Below, in pieces: positions 18,742-27,841 of a stretch of DNA of 64,000 nucleotides. Made by a program: the position numbers and the translations under genes. The first letter of the stretch is position 1; each line of letters begins with the position of its first letter. The stretch lies in NCBI GenBank assembly GCA_951813855.1, contig OX638380.1, forward strand, positions 1,442,876 through 1,506,875. The letters run 5' to 3'. A model generated the notes under the pieces. That model had not been told where the DNA came from. It worked only from the letters and a program-made list of their open reading frames with translations, and did not search any database. This stretch comes from an uncultured Verrucomicrobiae bacterium. GTDB taxonomy: Bacteria > Verrucomicrobiota > Verrucomicrobiia > Limisphaerales > AAA164-E04.

Positions 18742-19842
18742 GTGCACCCCACCCCGCTTAGCGACATTCCTTCGCCGGCGTTGCTGTTCGACCCAGCTTT
18801 GATCGAACGGAATATCGAAGCCATGATCCGGCTGGCCGGTTCTCCCGGCCGGTTAAGACCGCACGTCAAGACCCACAAGTGCCCGAACCTGATCGAACGG
18901 CAACTGGCGCGAGGCATTAGAAAATTCAAATGCGCGACCATCGCCGAAGCGGAAATGGCCGCGCGGTGCGGCGGCGAAAGCGTGCTGTTAGCCAAACAAC
19001 CGGTCGGTCCCGATATCGAGCGGCTGGCCAGGTTGCGCGCGGCTTACCCCGAAACCGAATTCTTGGGCTTGGTCGATCATCCGGACGCTCTCAAGAACCT
19101 CGGTGCCGCTTTTTCCCGCAGATCGTTATCCATCGGACTCCTCGTCGACATCGACTGCGGCATGGGCCGCACCGGCATCGCCCCGGGAAAAGAAGCGGTG
19201 GAACTCTATCGCGCGATCGCCGCCGAACCCTTTTTGGCCGCGGCCGGACTCCATGCTTATGACGGTCACATCAGGGATTCCCGACCGGAAGCGCGGCGGG
19301 CCGCCTGCGAAACAGCCTTCGCTCCCGTTCTGGAACTGAAAACTCAATTGGAAGCCGAGGGGCTGACGGTTCCCAGTCTAGTGGCCGGCGGTTCTCCGAC
19401 GTTCACCTTTCATGCCGCCAACGCTGCCGTCACCGATTGCAGTCCGGGCACCACGGTTCTCTGGGACGGCGGTTACCGCCAAAGTTTTCCGGATCTTCCT
19501 TTCGAGCCTGCGGCGTTTCTGCTCGCACGCGTCATCAGCCGGCCGGGTAACTCCGACTTGTGCCTGGATTTAGGCTACAAGGCGATTTCGGCAGACGCCG
19601 CGCAACCGCGAGTCGCGTTTAATGCATTGCCCGACGTCGACTTCGTCTCGCACCACGAAGAGCATCTGGTCATCCGTTGCCCCCGAAAACGGAACTTCCT
19701 TCCGGGAGACTCCTTGATCGGCATCCCGAAACACGTCTGCCCTACGGTCGCCCTCTTCGATCAGGCCTGGATTCTGGGCGACGAATCTACCGCCGTCGAC
19801 CGCTGGCCGATCGCGGCCCGCACTCGCAATTTGGGAATCTGA
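18742..19842 (+). CDS. D-threonine aldolase / D-serine dehydratase-like PLP enzyme
   Basis: 366 residues from GTG 18742. It is a fold-type III PLP enzyme: the PLP lysine should be in RPHVKTHKCP (about residues 40-49), with IDCGMGRTGI (about 137-146) and the phosphate-binding VAGGSPTF (about 213-220). A C-terminal domain carries KHVCP (about 330-334), whose His and Cys match the metal site of D-serine dehydratase-type members. Whether it is an aldolase or dehydratase cannot be told from sequence. The neighbours, RidA before and an M19 dipeptidase after, favour release and breakdown of D-amino acids. Confidence 0.88.
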   Translation: MHPTPLSDIPSPALLFDPALIERNIEAMIRLAGSPGRLRPHVKTHKCPNLIERQLARGIRKFKCATIAEAEMAARCGGESVLLAKQPVGPDIERLARLRAAYPETEFLGLVDHPDALKNLGAAFSRRSLSIGLLVDIDCGMGRTGIAPGKEAVELYRAIAAEPFLAAAGLHAYDGHIRDSRPEARRAACETAFAPVLELKTQLEAEGLTVPSLVAGGSPTFTFHAANAAVTDCSPGTTVLWDGGYRQSFPDLPFEPAAFLLARVISRPGNSDLCLDLGYKAISADAAQPRVAFNALPDVDFVSHHEEHLVIRCPRKRNFLPGDSLIGIPKHVCPTVALFDQAWILGDESTAVDRWPIAARTRNLGI

Positions 19843-19878
19843 GTTATCCCGTTTTGCGGAATCACCGCTCTGGAAGCT

Positions 19879-20922
19879 ATGTTTATCTTCGATGCGCATC
19901 TCGACCTGGCCATGAACGCCATGGACCACAATCGCGACCTGCGTTGCGAACTAGAGGAAGTCCGCGAGAGAGAGAAGAATCGACAACCCGACTCTTCAAG
20001 CGGCATCCCTACGGTTTCGTTTCCGGCCATGCGCCGAGGCGGCGTCGGCTTATGCGTAGCGACTCAAATCGCCCGCTACGTCAGGCGGGACAATCCCCTG
20101 CCCGGCTGGTTTTCGCCCGAACAAGCCTTCGCCCACACGCAGGCGCAACTCGCTTGGTACCGCGCCATGGAACAAGACGGACAATTACGGCAAATCGTCG
20201 ACCGGGAGGGACTCCATCAACAACTCCGAATTTGGCAAGAGAGCGACTCACCGGACGCGACGAAACCCATCGGCTATATCCTCAGTCTCGAGGGTGCCGA
20301 TTCGATCGTCCACCTGAACTGGCTCGAGAAAGCCTGGGATTACGGGTTACGCGCTTTAGGGCCAGCCCACTACGGACCTGGCACTTACTCGGCCGGAACC
20401 GACGCCGAAGGAGGGCTCACCGGCCGAGGCCGTGATTTATTGAAGGAAATGGATCGGTTAGGCTTGATCCTGGACACTACTCATCTGACCGATCAGGCGT
20501 TCAAAGAAAGTCTGGATCTGTTCCAGGGGCCCATCTGGGCCAGTCATTGCAACTGCCGCGCTCTGGTGCCGAATCAGCGGCAAGCGAGTGACGAACAGAT
20601 TCGATTGCTTGTCGAACGGGAAGCCGTCATCGGAGTCGTATTCGACGCATGGATGATGATCCCCGATTGGGAAAAAGGCGTATCGACGCCCCAAACAACC
20701 GGGTTGCGCCTTAGCCGAATTCTCGACCATATCGATCATATTTGCCAACTAGCCGGAAACGCTCGCCATGTAGGGATCGGCAGCGATCTGGATGGAGGAT
20801 TCGGAGCCGAACAGTGCCCGGCCGATCTGGACGACATCGAAAAACTCCCCCGGCTGGCATCCTTGCTAACGGGAAAAGGCTACACTCAGGAAGAAACCGA
20901 GGGCATTCTGGCGAATAACTAA
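19879..20922 (+). CDS. Membrane dipeptidase family (M19) protein, C-terminus shortened
   Basis: 347 residues. M19 enzymes are binuclear zinc dipeptidases that accept peptides with C-terminal D-residues. Visible metal and active-site motifs: DAHLDL (residues 5-10), LSLEGADS (Glu near 136), DTTHLTD (near 200), ASHCNCRAL (near 222) and VGIGSDLDGG (near 299). The frame stops with TAA at 20920-20922 after ILANN. The partial duplicate at 26966-27308 has TGG at that place and continues WIRFLDRTWS, the usual kind of M19 ending; here the same ten codons follow the stop and end at 20952. So this copy has lost its last ten residues, possibly with mild effect. The 3' part belongs to a tandem duplication. 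Confidence 0.87.
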   Translation: MFIFDAHLDLAMNAMDHNRDLRCELEEVREREKNRQPDSSSGIPTVSFPAMRRGGVGLCVATQIARYVRRDNPLPGWFSPEQAFAHTQAQLAWYRAMEQDGQLRQIVDREGLHQQLRIWQESDSPDATKPIGYILSLEGADSIVHLNWLEKAWDYGLRALGPAHYGPGTYSAGTDAEGGLTGRGRDLLKEMDRLGLILDTTHLTDQAFKESLDLFQGPIWASHCNCRALVPNQRQASDEQIRLLVEREAVIGVVFDAWMMIPDWEKGVSTPQTTGLRLSRILDHIDHICQLAGNARHVGIGSDLDGGFGAEQCPADLDDIEKLPRLASLLTGKGYTQEETEGILANN

Positions 20923-21161
20923 ATCCGATTTCTGGATCGCACTTGGAGTTGAATCGAAGCGATCGGCACCAGAGTCGACATTCCGGTCATCGGATATCGA
21001 ATTAATCAATCGTAAAACTAAGTTCCTCCAGTAACATCGACTGATTCCCCGCCTACTGCGGAATGACTTGTGTCCGGGAGATCGTCGCGGTGTCCCGAAG
21101 TCTGGCACGCCTCGTAATAACAGGGGGTCGATTTTATGCGATTTGCAGAATTCCCAAACTA
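20600..21161 (+). repeat. Tandem duplication unit 1, dipeptidase 3' end and tail
   Basis: The dipeptidase 3' end and about 210 bases downstream match 26966-27517 almost base for base. The match ends at the TA (21160-21161) where the old IS630 inserted. Left limit approximate. Confidence 0.75.
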
Positions 21162-21194
21162 TTAATTTTTGCAAAAGTAATGTCGGAAATTAAT

Positions 21195-21890
21195 ATATTG
21201 AGTTTCTTCCAATTTGAAGAATGATTTTACTATCCCTTTTTTCTTTTGTATGGATGGCATAATGATTTGAGTTTTCTTTTCATTGCATCTTTACTGGCAA
21301 TCATGATTTGGGCCAATCTTAGTTTTAAATGATTCCAAACTTGCTCATCTGGATTCAATTCGGGACTGTAAGGATGAAAATATTTCAATTCAATATCTTC
21401 ATGTATGGCAATGAATAATTTGGGATACTTAGCTTTATGTTATCTAGCGTTGTCGCAAATGACAATTATCTTTCTTCCTATATCTTTAGATAAATTATAC
21501 AAAAACTCACAAAAACGTCGAGCATTCATTTTTCCCTTGATAATGTTAAACATCATTCGTCCATCAGCAGATATTGCTGAACCCAAATTAATGGAGAATC
21601 GATCCCCGGTATCTGAAACTACCGGGGTAACGACTCGTTTCGACCAAGTGGTTCCTCGGTGATAATCAGCGCGTACCGACGCTTCGTCCAAAAATAAAAT
21701 CACGGCATCATCATCGTCTGCGCGTTTTTTTAGCCTGAAAACATCTCGAGATATGGTTGGATTTTTTTCTTGTTTTGTTTGTATGATTTGTGAATGGGAT
21801 GCTGAGGACTCAATCCCATTGAATGCAGCAATCGGCTGATTGTGGAAGTGTGAATCGAAACTCCAAATTGTTGCTTTCCAAGACATTGTA
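21195..21890 (-). pseudogene. IS630 transposase (old copy), C-terminal part, decayed
   Basis: Minus-strand remnant with recognisable IS630 DDE features: LFLDEASVRADYHRGTTWS, AISADGRMMFNIIKGKMNA and KIIVICDNAR. The homologous region is split over two frames (KQQFGVSIHTSTISRLLHSMGL reads in one, the DDE block in another), so at least one frameshift is present. The N-terminal part is at 24622-24897, separated by the nested insertion. It is very A/T-rich compared with host genes. Confidence 0.75.
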
Positions 21891-22000
21891 TCAATCTTTG
21901 CAAAAGTAATGTCATAATTGATCAGGAATTTATTAATCCGAAAAATGAAAAATATATATATTTTTTCAACGTTTTTTGTATTGCGAATGTCTATAAAGAC

Positions 22001-22761
22001 GTGAACGATAAACCAACTCAATCTTCTCGTAATCACTATACCTATGAACTACGAACAACTGCGGTAGAAGCAGTTAAAAATGGTTCAACCGTAGCTGAAG
22101 TTGTCAGTGTAATGGGTATGTCAGCACGCACAGTATTTCGCTGGCTCGTTTGGTTTTCGACTGGGAGTTACGAAGGACTCAAAGACAATCCTAAATCAGG
22201 ACGTCCCCGTAAGATTACAGAAGAAATGGCTCAATGGTTATACAACGCGGTGACTATGGGAAATCCCAAGCAATTTCAATTCGACTTTTGCCTGTGGAGT
22301 CTCAAAACCATGCAAGTGTTATTGAAACAACAATTCGGGGTGTCGGTTCACGTTTCCACCATCAGTCGATTGCTTCATTCTATGGGATTAACTCCCCAGC
22401 GCCCCATCCACAAGTCTTACAAACAAAACCAGAAGAAAATCAAACGGTATCTGGAGATGTTTCCAGGCTTGAAACAACGAGCTGAGCAAGAGAATGCCCT
22501 AATTCTCTTTTTGGATGAAGCGTCAGTCCGAGCTGATTATCATCGAGGAACCACTTGGTCTCGAATCGGTGTCACGCCGGTAGTTCGAGATGCCGGGGAT
22601 CGCTATTCGATTAAACTAGTTTCAGCCATATCCGCTGACGGGCGGATGATATTTAACATTTTTAAAGGAAAAATGAATGCCCAGCGTTTTTGTGAGTTCT
22701 TATCGAAACTCTCTAAGGATGTGGGACGGAAAATAATTGTTGTTTGTGATAACGCCAGCTA
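22001..22761 (+). pseudogene. IS630 transposase, 5' part, interrupted by ISAzo13
   Basis: From GTG 22001 this frame encodes a helix-turn-helix N-terminus (TAVEAVKNGSTVAEVVSVMG) and the first DDE part (LILFLDEASVRADYHRG; VVCDNAS) up to codon 253. There an ISAzo13 element adds a stop after DNAS. The remaining quarter of the protein continues at 24304-24562 (YHTADYTQEF... to RYIIT). Unlike the copy at 51033-51941, the N-terminal frame here is uninterrupted because the A-run near 22075 has five A rather than seven. Confidence 0.85.
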
Positions 22762-24300
22762 GGGCTCTCGCCAAAATAAACTATCTGTTTTCCGTGTATG
22801 TATCAAATGTATTATTTACATTCATGGGGCTTTAATTTATAATTCCATTCACCATGAAACTTCTCTTTAGTCAAACGCAAATCTTGCATTTGTTCGTCAG
22901 TAATTTTTATGCCCGTCTGATATTTGGATTCATCTAGATCACAGTTTATTTTCAACCCATTTTTAGTTGTTGTATTGCTAATCAAATTAACTATGGTTTC
23001 ATAATTGGTTAATGGGCGTCCCCGCCAATTCATTGAAATATATGAAAACATTTGATGTTCAATTTTATTCCACTTGCTCGTACCAGGTGGAAAATGACAA
23101 ACTGATATTTCCATACTAAGTTCATCAGCCAGTTTTTGTAACTCGGTTTTCCATAATTTATTACGACTACCATTTGAACCTCCTCCATCAGCTGTAATTA
23201 ATAGCTTCTTGGCCTTGGGATGTTTTTTTCGTCCCATTGCTAGCCACCATCGACGAATAGTTTCTACCGCAAATTCCGCAGTATCGTGATCAGTGCCTAT
23301 ACTTACCCAACCCGTATTGGTGTTAATATCAAACACGCCATAGGGATTTGCTTTAGGTAGTGTTGGATCAGGGAAATCATGCATTTTGACTAGTTCAGGA
23401 TTTCCATTCGGATGCCATTCATTCCCCATATTTTTGTGCTGTCCCACCAATTCCTTTTTTTTGGTGTCAACCGAAATCACGGGTTCATTTTCCTTCAGGA
23501 ATTTCCGAGATTTGCGTTCAATATATCGAAATTGCTGGTCTCGATCGGGATGCTGGTTGCCTTCTAGCGTCTTCTGGTTGCCTTGAAGGCTGTATCCCAT
23601 TTCATGGAGCAAACGATTTACGGTGCGTTCACTTATCTGATGTCCCATTTCATTTAATTTGGTTTTGATTTGTTCAGCACTTTTGCAAGTCCAACGCAAC
23701 GGATTTTCAGGATCACCTCGAGTTTCGGGTTCGATAAGATTATTCAGATCTGACAAAAGAGTCTTGTCGTGTTTGGCTAATAATTTCCGTCCCCCTCCTG
23801 CTTTCCTTTGGCGATTTTTCTCCGAAATTGCTCCCGTTTTTAATTCATTAATTCCCGCTCGAATCGTAGTGCGGCTAGCACCCGTAGCTTCGTGAACTAT
23901 TTCTATTCCACCCCTACCAATGGCTATTGCCTCGGATGCTAGCCAATGACGCTTAATCAATTCTTGGAAGTTTGGCTCCAAGCTCAGATATTTTTTTCTG
24001 ATAACGGCAACCTGATCGCTCACGCTTAATCATATCATACATATTTCATTTTTTCAACCTTTAAAAGTAATTAATTCTAATTCGTTGGTTGTCAAAGGAT
24101 TGGAAACTAAGATTTACCGTCATCAAGCCTTTCAAAAACCATTGAATCGACCTAAATGGGTTGATAACTTCCAGCTTTAAATAAACCATCGAAATCAGTT
24201 TTTAGATTACCAGAGAGATTATCCGTTCATTAACATGTCAGAATGAAATTCTGATAAAAATTTAATCATTTGAACAAATATGTTATTTAGGCGAGAGCCC
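22762..24300 (-). mobile_element. ISAzo13-family insertion sequence
   Basis: 1539 bp bounded by perfect 11-base inverted repeats, GGGCTCTCGCC at 22762-22772 and its complement at 24290-24300; similarity continues imperfectly for about 10 more bases. A 3-bp target duplication CTA lies at 22759-22761 and 24301-24303. Removing the element and one CTA restores the IS630 transposase frame exactly as in the copy at 51033-51941. Confidence 0.93.
22812..24023 (-). CDS. ISAzo13-family transposase
   Basis: 403 residues. The protein matches the Rhodopirellula-type transposase DDE family: an N-terminal helical region, a helix-turn-helix segment (EIVHEATGASRTTIRAGINEL), WTCKSAEQIKTKLNEMGHQIS, and catalytic-core motifs VISVDTKKKELVGQHKN, LLITADGGGSNGSRN and CHFPPGTSKWNKIEHQMFSYI. 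The third supplies the last acidic residue (E in NKIEHQ). No frameshift or stop is seen, so it may be active. It is A/T-richer than the host genes and is the innermost of three nested elements. Confidence 0.9.
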   Translation of the reverse strand: MSDQVAVIRKKYLSLEPNFQELIKRHWLASEAIAIGRGGIEIVHEATGASRTTIRAGINELKTGAISEKNRQRKAGGGRKLLAKHDKTLLSDLNNLIEPETRGDPENPLRWTCKSAEQIKTKLNEMGHQISERTVNRLLHEMGYSLQGNQKTLEGNQHPDRDQQFRYIERKSRKFLKENEPVISVDTKKKELVGQHKNMGNEWHPNGNPELVKMHDFPDPTLPKANPYGVFDINTNTGWVSIGTDHDTAEFAVETIRRWWLAMGRKKHPKAKKLLITADGGGSNGSRNKLWKTELQKLADELSMEISVCHFPPGTSKWNKIEHQMFSYISMNWRGRPLTNYETIVNLISNTTTKNGLKINCDLDESKYQTGIKITDEQMQDLRLTKEKFHGEWNYKLKPHECK

Positions 24301-24303
24301 CTA

Positions 24304-24562
24304 TCATACAGCAGATTATACCCAAGAGTTCGTAGCCGAAAACGATAGTATTGAAATGAAATATCTTCCTCCATACAGCCCTGAATTAAATCCCGATGAG
24401 CAGGTTTGGAACCATTTAAAGCAAAGATTAGCTAAAATAATGATACCCAACAAAAAGACGATGCAACAGAAAATTCAAAACATTATGCAATCCATCCAAA
24501 AGAAAATGGGAATGGTCCAATCATACTTTAAATTGGATGATACTCGATATATAATTACATAA
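24304..24562 (+). pseudogene. IS630 transposase, 3' part (displaced by ISAzo13)
   Basis: Continuation of the frame broken at 22761: it resumes after the CTA duplication with the equivalent of YHTADYTQEFVAEND and contains YLPPYSPELNPDEQVWNHLK, the last catalytic acidic region of IS630 enzymes, ending RYIIT with a TAA stop. ATG 24356 could start a 68-residue peptide, but it has no independent role that I can see. Confidence 0.85.
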
Positions 24563-24621
24563 CATTACTTTTGCAATGATTGATATGGTTCTGAGATTCC
24601 ACAAATAAAAAAATCGAATTG

Positions 24622-24897
24622 TTATTGTTTCGGGTTACCCATAGTTACCGCTTGGTATAACCACTGAGCCATTTCTTCCGTTATCTTTCGAAAACGTCCT
24701 GATTTCGGTTTTCCATTGAGTGCTGCATAGCCTCCAGTCGAGAACCACGAAAGCCATCGAAAAACGGTGTATGTCGATATCCACATTACGCTGACAACTT
24801 CAATTACAGTAGATCCGCTTTGAACCGCCTCCACTGCTGTTGTTTTTTGTGCATCGGTGTAGTGTTTACGTAAAATTCGAGGTCTAGTTTCAATCAC
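24622..24897 (-). pseudogene. IS630 transposase (old copy), N-terminal part
   Basis: 91 residues from GTG 24897, with the helix-turn-helix part of an IS630 transposase (KTTAVEAVQSGSTVIEVVSVMW, SGRFRKITEEMAQWLYQAVTMGNPKQ) followed by a stop where the relatives read QFDF. It is the N-terminal remainder of the old minus-strand copy whose C-terminal part is at 21195-21890. Confidence 0.75.
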
Positions 24898-24958
24898 ATT
24901 ACTATAGACACTTGTAATATCAAAATGTTACAATTAAATGATGTTTTTCAGTGGAACA

Positions 24959-26560
24959 TTATTTATCATGACAATCCTTTTGCCAAGATTCATAACCAAG
25001 CCATAGCCCAAAAAAAACTCGCAGCCCAACCGATGATGCAAATATCGACCATAAATTTGAATCATATGCTCGAAAGTTCAAAATCCGTTCGAGAAAATCC
25101 TCAAGAAAAAAAACAACAAAACAACAGGCAGGAAGTAAAAAAAATCTCAACATCTTCCGGCTGTAAATACTAATCCTGTTAATCGATCGAATACCTAAAT
25201 AAACTCCATGAGTTCCAAGGCTTTTGAATTCATAATAAGTCAAACTGCAGTGCAATGAATGCATAATAAAAAGAAGCCCTAGCGTGTTAAAGTTGATCAT
25301 TAATAGCCATTGAAAACTATGGGCGCCAAACAAGGCGTAGAACATACTAGTCCTCGATCGTTGCAGCGAAGTTTCGATTCCCTCCGTAAACTCCTTGTCG
25401 AAGTTCGGCACGGTCGCAATCAATTCAAACCAACCTGAAACTCGAAGATAGCGGCCTTGAGCCAAGACATCAAGATAGACATAAATGCGGAATATCGCCT
25501 CCAACAAAAAAAGACCGAAATAACATAAAAACAAACTATCGGATAATTCGACATTAGAAAACGAAGCCACCAACGGGACCGCAGCCACGGAACCCAGATA
25601 GATCGTCGTCCCTATCAAAACTATCGTCAACCGCTGTAAGCGATTGGTCCAACGGTTCCAGAATAAATAATAATAGGGATTGAACCGATCCTGAAATTTC
25701 AGCGAACAATGTTTCGATGCGAAAAAACGTCGGTAAATGCTGTTCTGTGAACCTGACTGCGATCGATTCGAATCCGTTTCCGATCTCCAATTAATCCTGA
25801 ATATCTTCCACGCCTGCAGGAATAAAACCGTCCCAATGCCGAAATTGCTGCCGACAATCCAAAGATAAGGCCATTTGAGTAATTCGACGACCGTCAGCAA
25901 CTTAGCGGCAAGCAATTGATTTTCGAACGATTCGAGGAAGGCCGTCAAATAGGGGAAACTATGCGAATAAAGCCAAAAACCTAAACGCGGCACCATTATG
26001 CATCCTCCCAAAGTAAGTAAACTCAGCAGCACCGAAAATACCTTCTGGTGGCTGATGGTCGAATAAAACAGTCCAATGGTCAAGGCTAGTACAACCATCG
26101 AAACGACGTTAACCAATTCCAACACAACATCGGTCCACTCCAATCCGCCGAGCAATAGAGTAAGCGCGAAAATGGGCGCTACGGCAATCAAACAAAACAG
26201 AAAATGTGACGAGTTGGAGAACAATTTCCCCAATAACAATTCAGCCGGCTTCAGGGGAGTCAACAGGAGAAGACCGAGCGTTCGGTTTCGTCGTTCCGAA
26301 CTGACGGTATCGGCGGACAGAAGAACCGCGGTCAAACCGAAAAAAGTTAAAGCCGTGTAGGTTAGCAATCGTAACGACATCGGTCCGGACAGCGAACTAA
26401 TCTCCGATGACAAAAACCAAACTACGGCGATGCTTCCGACCAGGGCTAATCTCAAGGCATATATCTTCGGGTTCCGGCTGAAGACGAGGATTTCCCGGGA
26501 TACGATCGCTGCAATATTCATACCGGTCAACCGAGAACCAAGAGGCGAAGGCCCTGACAT
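24959..26560 (-). CDS. ABC-2 type transporter permease, copy 1
   Basis: 533 residues, about 10-12 predicted membrane spans. The N-terminal half is typical of ABC-2 permeases of the NosY/YhaP kind: a cytoplasmic start (IVSREILVFSRNPKIYALRLA), then a span and the conserved SSERRNRTLGLLLLTPLKPAELLLGKL coupling region. ATG 26560 is used here; ATG 26521 (MNIAAIVSRE) is a plausible alternative. No ATPase partner is in the window. It is copy 1 of a duplicated unit. Its last 30 codons differ from copy 2 and lie against the broken IS630 edge, so the C-terminus may have been altered by the insertion or deletion. Confidence 0.82.
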   Translation of the reverse strand: MSGPSPLGSRLTGMNIAAIVSREILVFSRNPKIYALRLALVGSIAVVWFLSSEISSLSGPMSLRLLTYTALTFFGLTAVLLSADTVSSERRNRTLGLLLLTPLKPAELLLGKLFSNSSHFLFCLIAVAPIFALTLLLGGLEWTDVVLELVNVVSMVVLALTIGLFYSTISHQKVFSVLLSLLTLGGCIMVPRLGFWLYSHSFPYLTAFLESFENQLLAAKLLTVVELLKWPYLWIVGSNFGIGTVLFLQAWKIFRINWRSETDSNRSQSGSQNSIYRRFFASKHCSLKFQDRFNPYYYLFWNRWTNRLQRLTIVLIGTTIYLGSVAAVPLVASFSNVELSDSLFLCYFGLFLLEAIFRIYVYLDVLAQGRYLRVSGWFELIATVPNFDKEFTEGIETSLQRSRTSMFYALFGAHSFQWLLMINFNTLGLLFIMHSLHCSLTYYEFKSLGTHGVYLGIRSINRISIYSRKMLRFFLLPACCFVVFFLEDFLERILNFRAYDSNLWSIFASSVGLRVFFGLWLGYESWQKDCHDK

Positions 26561-26960
26561 TTATGAGTGCTTATCGCGACACCATTAACCCGAGACATTG
26601 CAATCCCGAAAAACCTGCTCCTCCAATCTCGCTTCAGTCCACGAACCGCTTCGCCGCAACGCCATGGCGAGTGCCCAGTCCCGAGGAAGCCCAGACGGAT
26701 CTCGATTATCAAGCTCACATTCACCGAAATGATTTGATCACAAACGCCTCTAGCCAATCAAATTACGCCAGAATGCTCAAGCCTTTTTTGAAACACGTCA
26801 ACGAGTCGCTCCGATGGGAAACCATCACCAGCTGCCGAATTCGAGACCAAGGAACAATCAACCACGTCCCCGTTCAATAGCAGACGCCGGTGATAACGGC
26901 CCCAACTGAGTCTGCCCCGTTCCGATTCCGCCGATCTGAATTACGTGGCGAACAGGATTC
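26561..26960 (+). repeat. Permease upstream region, duplicate A
   Basis: Matches 29499-29898 with scattered differences. It holds the region before the permease start. A 105-codon plus-strand open frame (26563-26880) exists but is neither conserved in length nor start in the other copy, so I do not call it a gene. Confidence 0.75.
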
Positions 26961-27517
26961 AAGCTCATCGAACAAGAAGCTGTCATCAGAGTCGCGTTCG
27001 ACGCTTGGATGATAATCACCGATTGGGAAAAAGGCGTATCGACGCCCCAAACAACCGGGTTGCGCTTTATCCGAATTCTCGACCATATCGATCATATTTA
27101 CCAGCTAGCCGGCAACGCTCGCCACGTAGGGATCGGCAGCGATCTGGATGGCGGATTCAGAGCCGACCAGTGCCCGACCGATCTAAACTACATCGAAAAA
27201 CTCTCCCGGCTGACATCCTTGCTAACGGGAAAAGGCTTCACTCAGGAAGAAACCAAGGGCATTCTAGCGAATAACTGGATCCGATTTCTGGATCGCACTT
27301 GGAGTTGAATCAAATCGATCGGCACCAGAGTCGACATTCCGGTCATCTGATATCGAATTAATCAATCGTAAAACTAAGTTCCTCCAGTAACATCGACCGA
27401 CTCCCCGACTATTGCGGAACGACTTGTGTCCGAGAGATCGTCGTGGTCTCCCGAAATCTGGCACGCCTCGTAATGGCAGGGAGTCGATATTATGCGATTT
27501 GCAGAATTCCCAAACTA
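26961..27517 (+). repeat. Tandem duplication unit 2, dipeptidase 3' end and tail
   Basis: Counterpart of about 20600-21161. It keeps the empty TA target (27516-27517) of the IS630 insertion, so the IS entered unit 1 only, after the duplication, or was lost from unit 2. Confidence 0.75.
26966..27308 (+). pseudogene. M19 dipeptidase, duplicated 3' fragment
   Basis: Partial second copy of the dipeptidase, starting in mid-gene (equivalent of IRLLVEREAVIGVVFDAW) and running to the normal end ILANNWIRFLDRTWS. It keeps VGIGSDLDGG but lacks all N-terminal metal ligands, so it cannot be active. It retains the ten C-terminal residues that the full-length gene has lost. The breakpoint, about 26961-26966, is the junction of the tandem duplication. 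Confidence 0.85.
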
Positions 27518-27841
27518 AACGAACCAAAGCGCAAAAAAACTCGAAATCAAAAAAGGTTTTAGGACATCCGGGCAGCACTCAAGAATACTGATTAATTAAA
27601 ATTTCGGATACAGAACAGCGGCTAAATAACATTCTGGTTAATTGACTCAATGGGTGACAAAACACAACCGGATCGGCCAAATCCTTACCGGCCTAAAACT
27701 GCGACCGTAAATACCGATGTCGGGGCAGCAAGATCCGACGGTAGTTTAACCGTGTCAATTTCATAATATAAAGTAACAGATTTAATCAAATAATGATTGC
27801 CATGTCATCAACTGGCAGCGAAACGATAACCAACAAGCAGA
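27518..27841. other. Spacer without a gene
   Basis: About 320 bases, partly A-rich, with no convincing open frame. It is the ancestral spacer between the dipeptidase tail and the permease, missing from unit 1 where the IS nest now ends. Confidence 0.5.

Larger units (their letters stand above)
21891..24583 (+). mobile_element. Younger IS630-type element inserted in the old one
   Basis: Ends TCAATCTTTGCAAAAG (21891 onward) and its inverted partner up to 24583 match the intact copy at 51012-52165. The flanking dinucleotide is TA on both sides (21889-21890 and 24584-24585), the target duplication of the IS630/Tc1 group. Without the internal ISAzo13 element it would be about 1.15 kb, like the intact copy. 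Confidence 0.85.
21162..24950 (-). mobile_element. Old degenerate IS630-type element hosting two nested IS
   Basis: The left end (TTAATTTTTGCAAAAGTAATG, 21162 onward) follows a TA; the duplicate unit at 27510-27520 preserves the empty site (CCAAACTAAACG). The element is split by a younger IS630 (21891-24583). Its left part holds the transposase C-terminal half and its right part (24586 to about 24930) the N-terminal part, both on the minus strand. The expected right inverted repeat is missing before the permease end, so that end has been deleted. Right limit approximate. Confidence 0.7.

Noticed and set aside
26563-26880. 105-codon plus-strand frame upstream of permease copy 1
   Set aside because: In the duplicate region the frame has a different start and extent, so it is not under coding constraint.
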